Shown here piece by piece: positions 59,433 through 64,000 of a stretch of DNA of 64,000 nt. Every line of letters starts with the position of its first letter. Position 1 is the first letter of the stretch. Position numbers and translations under genes: made by a program. Below the pieces are notes generated by a model, which did no database searches, was not told where the DNA came from, and saw nothing but the letters and a program-made list of their open reading frames with translations. The stretch covers positions 806,001-870,000 of the forward strand of contig PUFA01000086.1 in the NCBI GenBank assembly GCA_003508835.1. Reading direction: 5' to 3'. The DNA is from Eonycteris spelaea (Eukaryota > Chordata > Mammalia > Chiroptera > Pteropodidae).

Positions 59433-60699
59433 AAAATTGAGAATGTCAAGATATTTCACGTAAATGGGGTGACTCCTTGATGGTAGACATATAGAAATAA
59501 AAAAGAAAATATCTTTTATAAATGTTAACTATCCCTGGTATTCAAGCTTTACTAAGTTGGTCAGAAAGAAAATACAAGCAGTGAATGCATTGCTGTTAAC
59601 GTTTTACACAGCAGGAACAAAAAGCCAAGAGCTATAGGTTATATTTTGAAGCTGTTGAATATTAAACTAAGAAAAGCAAATGCAATGCATGTTTGAACAG
59701 TAACTGAGGCTCTTCAGAATCCCAATTTCATATTTGCAGTCTATTTACCTCTTCATCCTTCTGAAGTAGAGAAGTTGAATATCTAACAGTTAATAGCAGG
59801 ACTGTGGTTTTGAATAAAGCCAAGAATCTGTCCATTAAATAAAACTACATATGCCATTTTGCCTTCTATAAGATTCTACTGTATCATTTTTAAGTGGAAA
59901 AACTCAAAAAAAACCACATGTGTATGTGAGCACATATGTTTCTGCATACATACACGTACATATACAATCACGTACATATACAATACTTATATATATTCCA
60001 TGACATATTTTTGTATATATAAACTTCCCTCTTACCACAATTTCTTAATTTCAAAAGAAATATTTAATCTTATGCTTAGAGAAGCACATACTGATTTTTT
60101 TTAAAAAAGTGATTTTTTTAATATAAAAAATAGGGTTAAAGTCCAAAGTAATAAATTATGGTTTTTAATATTTTACTTTAAAAGGATGATTATCTTTGTT
60201 ATACCATTTAACAGAGCTCCTCCACCTGATTACCCACACATCTGGCTCACATATCTGAAATGTCTCTATCAGTGAAAATAATGTTAGTCTGGATAAACAG
60301 AGCAAGACTGAGGACTTGAACAGAGAGACAGTCCTAAGGCTACCCAGATTTAACTTGATCTCCAGCGTCCAATAAGATTACCCAAGTAGGAGGCTAAAAT
60401 CCAGCCTGTTCTTTCCATTATCAAGCTGTATACCTTGGCATGGACTGCACCAGTCTGGAGTAAGGGCTTGCCTCCCTAAATTGATTTTGTACAGAGACCG
60501 ATTTTTTGAAATCATTATTCAGGTGCAGGAGACTAATTTGTCTCCTCAGGGAAGGTCTTTTATGAACTCTCAAAGGCACTTCTGTGCTAGTAACCAGCGA
60601 TAGCCTTGTGCTACCTACCCTTCAGTTGCATATTATCTTAATAGGTTTTACTATATTAAGAACCACTCCACTTTCATTTGTCTTCTTCATAAACAGTTT
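59433..60699. other. Anonymous DNA, partly higher complexity
   Basis: 59953-59984 is a 16-bp tandem duplication. 60180-60690 is richer in G and C, with no family or exon recognised. Confidence 0.45.
59953..59984. repeat. 16-bp perfect tandem duplication
   Basis: Two identical adjacent copies of 'cacgtacatatacaat', inside a TACA/TATA-rich stretch. Probably a slippage product. Confidence 0.92.
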
Positions 60700-60825
60700 C
60701 ATGTAGTGAAAACAACATGGGCATTAGTTCTTGATTTAAGGATTTGAAGATCTAGACTCAACATCCAGGATTCTGCCTCTTTATAGCCTAAGGATTGCCT
60801 CTGTCTGACAAGATGAACCCGTTCT
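60700..60825 (+). mobile_element. MIR SINE 5' half, sense
   Basis: 'catgtagtgaaaacaacatg', 'gggcattagttcttgattta', 'atctagactcaacatccagg' and 'attctgcctctttatagcct' follow the MIR 5' half (agtataatggttaagagcacgggctttggagtcagacagacctggg ... cagctctgccact). Diverged. Confidence 0.5.
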
Positions 60826-62599
60826 GAAAAATAGGAGTCAGGTTCTGCTCAAACAAGTCATCTCAAGAACTGTAACTATGGACTTAAGCCAGAAGTTGTG
60901 AAATTCTATGGAGAGAAACACATTTAAACAATTTCAAATTGATTTAAGTTCTGAAAATGACTAAATCTATAGCTCAATTTATACACACAGTGTGACAAAT
61001 TTCAATGTAAAAGCTCATTATATGAGTTGCTACTCTATAAATTTCCTTTAATACGGCCTAATTTCTGGCTTAAGTTTAAAATATATTATTTTTATATACG
61101 TTCAGAAAATTCTGAAACCACTAGGAGTTAAATTGAATTGTTAACACATACTTAAGTTTTATAGCACTTAAGTATGTAAAAAATATTAATTTATTTTTCA
61201 GGGTGTTAGAAGTAACTTTAAAATTAAAATAGCATATCTATGAGAAATAAAAACATTACTATTTTTCTTTAATTTAACATGTGACATTTTTAATAACAAA
61301 ATTTTTCAAACTTCAATATTATCAGAAATACTCTAGATAGAAATAAATGATAGATAGATATAGGTATAGTGCATATTAGAGCATAAACAAGTATATTATT
61401 AATCAAAAGAAATCAATTTTTAAAACTTCTATTTGTGAAATTTTATGTGCATTTGTATGTATGCATAAAAATCTACATTTACATAAATACATATATATGC
61501 ATATGAATGGAGCATCATGAGGCAAATAAGGAGACTAATGGTACTTTGGAGATACATTTGAAAAAAATTAATAAAAGCAGGCTCACACCACAAAATAATT
61601 TAATTAAAATAATTAAAAATTAGTATGTCAGTTTTTGCAAAATTTGGATTAGAGAAGATTAAAATGTTTAGTGCCTGATTCAAGGAAACTAGTATTAAGG
61701 TTATCACTTAGGAAGAGGTGCAGCAGCACTCGGAATCCCTTAGAAACTGCTGCAAACCATTATGGGGTATGTAATTAACAGATAATCAAATAGAATCATA
61801 AAAAGAACCATAGAAAGGGGAGACTTTTCATCCCATATTATCACAGAAATTGGAACATGCACATTTAAGAACTTTTAGGTTATCAATGACATCTTTGTAT
61901 TCTAATTCTCCTCCAGTGAATGTAAATAAATCAGCATGAGCTATTTGTGATAGCTGCTTTACTTCCTGTAACCATTAGTATCACTGAAGGAATGGCTCTC
62001 AGATTGCATAATGAGAAACTTTAATCTCCTGACATGCTTAGGAGATGAACGGAGCTTGTTGTAACACAACTATTCTCATTTCTTAGAGTTGTCTAAGGGG
62101 GATAAAACTCCAGGCAGTATAGAATAGAGAGATGCTATGTCAAAACATAGATGTAGATAGATATAGAATTGTAAATACCATGTTTTTCCAAAGAGGATTT
62201 TAGGAAGCTTGCATAGACATCATTCAATAAGTAAATGATAAATAAAATAAGTGAGACATTACAGAATGTATGGCTAAATGTTAACAGTGCTTATTTTAGT
62301 GGATTATAACTTTAGGTATTGTCCCTATTTACTTTGTGTATATTTTTGCTTTCTTTAAGAGTATAATATTATTATTTTTAGTGTTCTATATCTAACTCTC
62401 ATTTTGATTAAGGAAAGTGTTATTTTGAGCAAAAATTTAGGAAAGGGAGGAGAAGATTGGATGAAATTAAATGAACACTAAAATTCTTACATTTCATTTT
62501 AGAGAATGAGGACAGATTTTTTCTGAGCTTTATGACAACAGTGAAAAAAATGTAATCATTTTCAGGTAAGTATATTTAATAATCAAAAAACCACTTATC
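60826..62599. other. Anonymous AT-rich DNA
   Basis: No gene or named element recognised. GATA-like units ('gatagatagatataggtata') occur near 61350 without forming a long array. Confidence 0.5.
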
Positions 62600-64000
62600 A
62601 GAAAAACAAAATCTGGAGTCGGAAAAACATGTCGTCAGTGAGAGATGTCCTCAGATCTCTCCCCTTGAAACAACAATAAGCTGAACATGTAAAACAACAA
62701 AAAACATCTAAACTGCACACCAGCACATCTGAATGTGGGATCTGCACATAAGAGCTACCAGAGCTCAGAATCTCAGGTGTTGGGCAGTGAGCTGGGAGAA
62801 ATAAAGAAGCTGCCTCTCACAGTCTATAGAGCTCCCTGCAGGAGGAGGGAGGGGGAGAAGTTGTAGTGATTTCCCTTAACAGCCCTGCCTGGAGGTGCTT
62901 TGAGTGCCACACAACTGGTGGCAGGGCTCAGTCATCAGGGCAGAAAACAACAGGACTGCAGAGAAACAACAGTTGATTTTTACTGGCCTGGCTGCAAAAC
63001 CGAAGCTGAGCCACAGCTCCTAACCCCTAATCCAAAGGGCCCCTCCCATACCCTCCGAGACTCACCATGGAGCCCCAGGGGAATCTGAGCAAACTCTGCC
63101 GAGATTGTCTCTGACAATGACAGGGACTGAAACTGAGGGCAGCAAGCGTGATTAAATATCTAAAAAATAAAAAGGCATTTTTAAGGCTTTATATAAAGCA
63201 GGGATCCAAAAGGTTTAGATGCCACCTACTGGAAACCAAAAGAAAAGCGCCTTCTTTTTAGCAGGCTAAACAGAGACCTTTACATAATAAATCTTCTTTC
63301 TAGAAAAACAACAGAATACACTTCCATTAATGCCCAGGCAAATAAATAGTCCATTAAACACCATGAACAACCAAGGTGACAGGGAATCTCAGAAAGAAAG
63401 AGAAAAGTCTCCAGAAAATAAGCTTAGAGACATAGAAATATGTAACTTAAATGACAGAGAATTCAGGATGGTACTTCTGAAAAAACTCAGTGAGTTCCAA
63501 AATGAGTCATATCGACAATTTCAGGGATTGAAAAAACAACTAGATGAGCAGAGCAAAGATATTGAAACCCTCAAAAAAACAGAACAGACCTTCTGAAGAT
63601 TAAAAAAACAAAATACATATGGTAATGAAATAGTAAACTTGAGAAACAGAGTCGGGCAAATGGAGAAAAGGATCAGTGATATCGAAGCCAGAAATCTAGA
63701 AATAAATCAGAAGAAAGAAAAGAGAAACTGAAAAATGAAAAATAATGAAGAGAAATACAAGAACTAGCTGATACATCAGGAGAGGAAACATAAGAATATT
63801 GGGCATGACCAAAGGCAAGGAAAAGGGACAGGGACTAGAAAGTATTTTCAGACAAATAGTTGACAAGAATTCCCAAATCTATGAAATGAACTGTAGCTTG
63901 GAATTCAAGAAGTCAAAAGAACACCCAATTATCTTAACCCAAAAAGGCCTTCACCAAGATACATTGTATTAAAGTTATCAAAAATCAACGACAAAGACAG
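62600..64000 (+). mobile_element. LINE-1 5' region (5' UTR and ORF1), cut by window end
   Basis: A sense L1 start. 62620-63329 is a G- and C-rich 5' UTR-like region with wording such as 'ccctgcaggaggagggaggg' and 'ggtggcagggctcagtcatc', where L1s carry their internal promoter. ORF1 follows from 63330. The exact 5' boundary is uncertain; base composition changes near 62600-62640. If the element continues beyond the window it could be long or even full length. The open frame at 62900-63088 lies in the 5' UTR and has no known function. Confidence 0.75.
63330..64000 (+). pseudogene. L1 ORF1 (RNA-binding chaperone) remnant, broken, 5' part
   Basis: ORF1p coats L1 RNA in a ribonucleoprotein; it has a coiled coil, an RRM and a C-terminal domain. 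The start at 63330 is the first ATG with a run of 88 codons. That part is charged and lysine/glutamate-rich with heptad-like leucines (LLKKLSEF, LKKQLDEQ), as expected for the N-terminal arm and coiled coil. A stop at 63594-63596 ends this frame. Similarity goes on in shifted frames: a stretch near 63640-63690 fits the coiled-coil end (MEKRISDIEAR), and one from about 63790 reads like the start of the RRM (RILGMTKG), with further stops. The gene is therefore a non-functional fossil, continuing past the window. Confidence 0.75.

Noticed and set aside
62900..63088. 62-codon open frame
   Set aside because: Inside the L1 5' UTR-like region; higher GC there lengthens frames, and no protein similarity was recognised.
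1..64000. CRISPR arrays, operons, phage or plasmid features
   Set aside because: No spaced direct repeats, no ribosome-binding sites with packed genes and no long prokaryotic-style frames; the transposon content is mammalian.
1..64000. tRNA and small nuclear RNA genes or pseudogenes
   Set aside because: I looked by eye for tRNA A/B boxes with a cloverleaf and for U6, 7SK and Y RNA wording and found none. A tRNAscan or Infernal run would settle it.

Overview
The window looks like gene-poor, AT-rich mammalian nuclear DNA. No open reading frame resembles a host protein: the longest is 150 codons and lies inside a rearranged LINE-1. No tRNA, rRNA, CRISPR array or bacterial-style operon is visible. 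The recognisable content is a layered set of eutherian transposable elements: MIR and L2 fossils, MaLR (MLT1-type) LTRs, a Tigger/MER2-like DNA transposon, an ERV-type LTR and younger LINE-1s. The 3' ends of the younger L1s ('gggtggtgaacacacaatg', then a tail of the type 'accctaataaatttaataaa') match my memory of bat (Chiroptera) L1s. A bat is therefore my best guess, but this is inference and was not searched.

Layout. 1-9 kb is mostly unique AT-rich DNA with one good L2 fragment (about 6.97-7.52 kb) and microsatellites. 9-15 kb holds a MIR and then anonymous sequence. A near full-length MLT1-type LTR lies in reverse at 15.1-15.7 kb. 15.7-27 kb holds MIR and L2 fossils, plus a stretch (19.8-21.2 kb) of higher complexity that could be conserved non-coding DNA. 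A reverse-oriented ERV LTR sits at 27.4-28.1 kb. 28.4-33 kb is repeat-dense: MIR, L2, ancient L1, a 171-bp MER2-like element with a TA duplication, and an MLT1-type LTR flanked by a perfect 5-bp duplication. 33-48.9 kb is mainly anonymous AT-rich DNA with MIR copies and a TAG-type microsatellite.

The right end is the most informative part. At 53.7-55.6 kb a younger L1, internally inverted in the pattern of twin priming, sits inside an older L1 whose two halves flank it. At 57.2-59.4 kb there is a second L1 with the same kind of 5' inversion and a small junction deletion. At about 62.6 kb to the window end, the 5' region and broken ORF1 of a third L1 begin.

There is no gene network to describe. 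The window reads as an intergenic region or a large intron shaped by retrotransposition. I found no convincing new biological system. The strongest observations are the nested, twin-primed L1s, two elements with readable target-site duplications, an 18-bp perfect palindrome in non-repetitive DNA, and a few unique segments to test for conservation.
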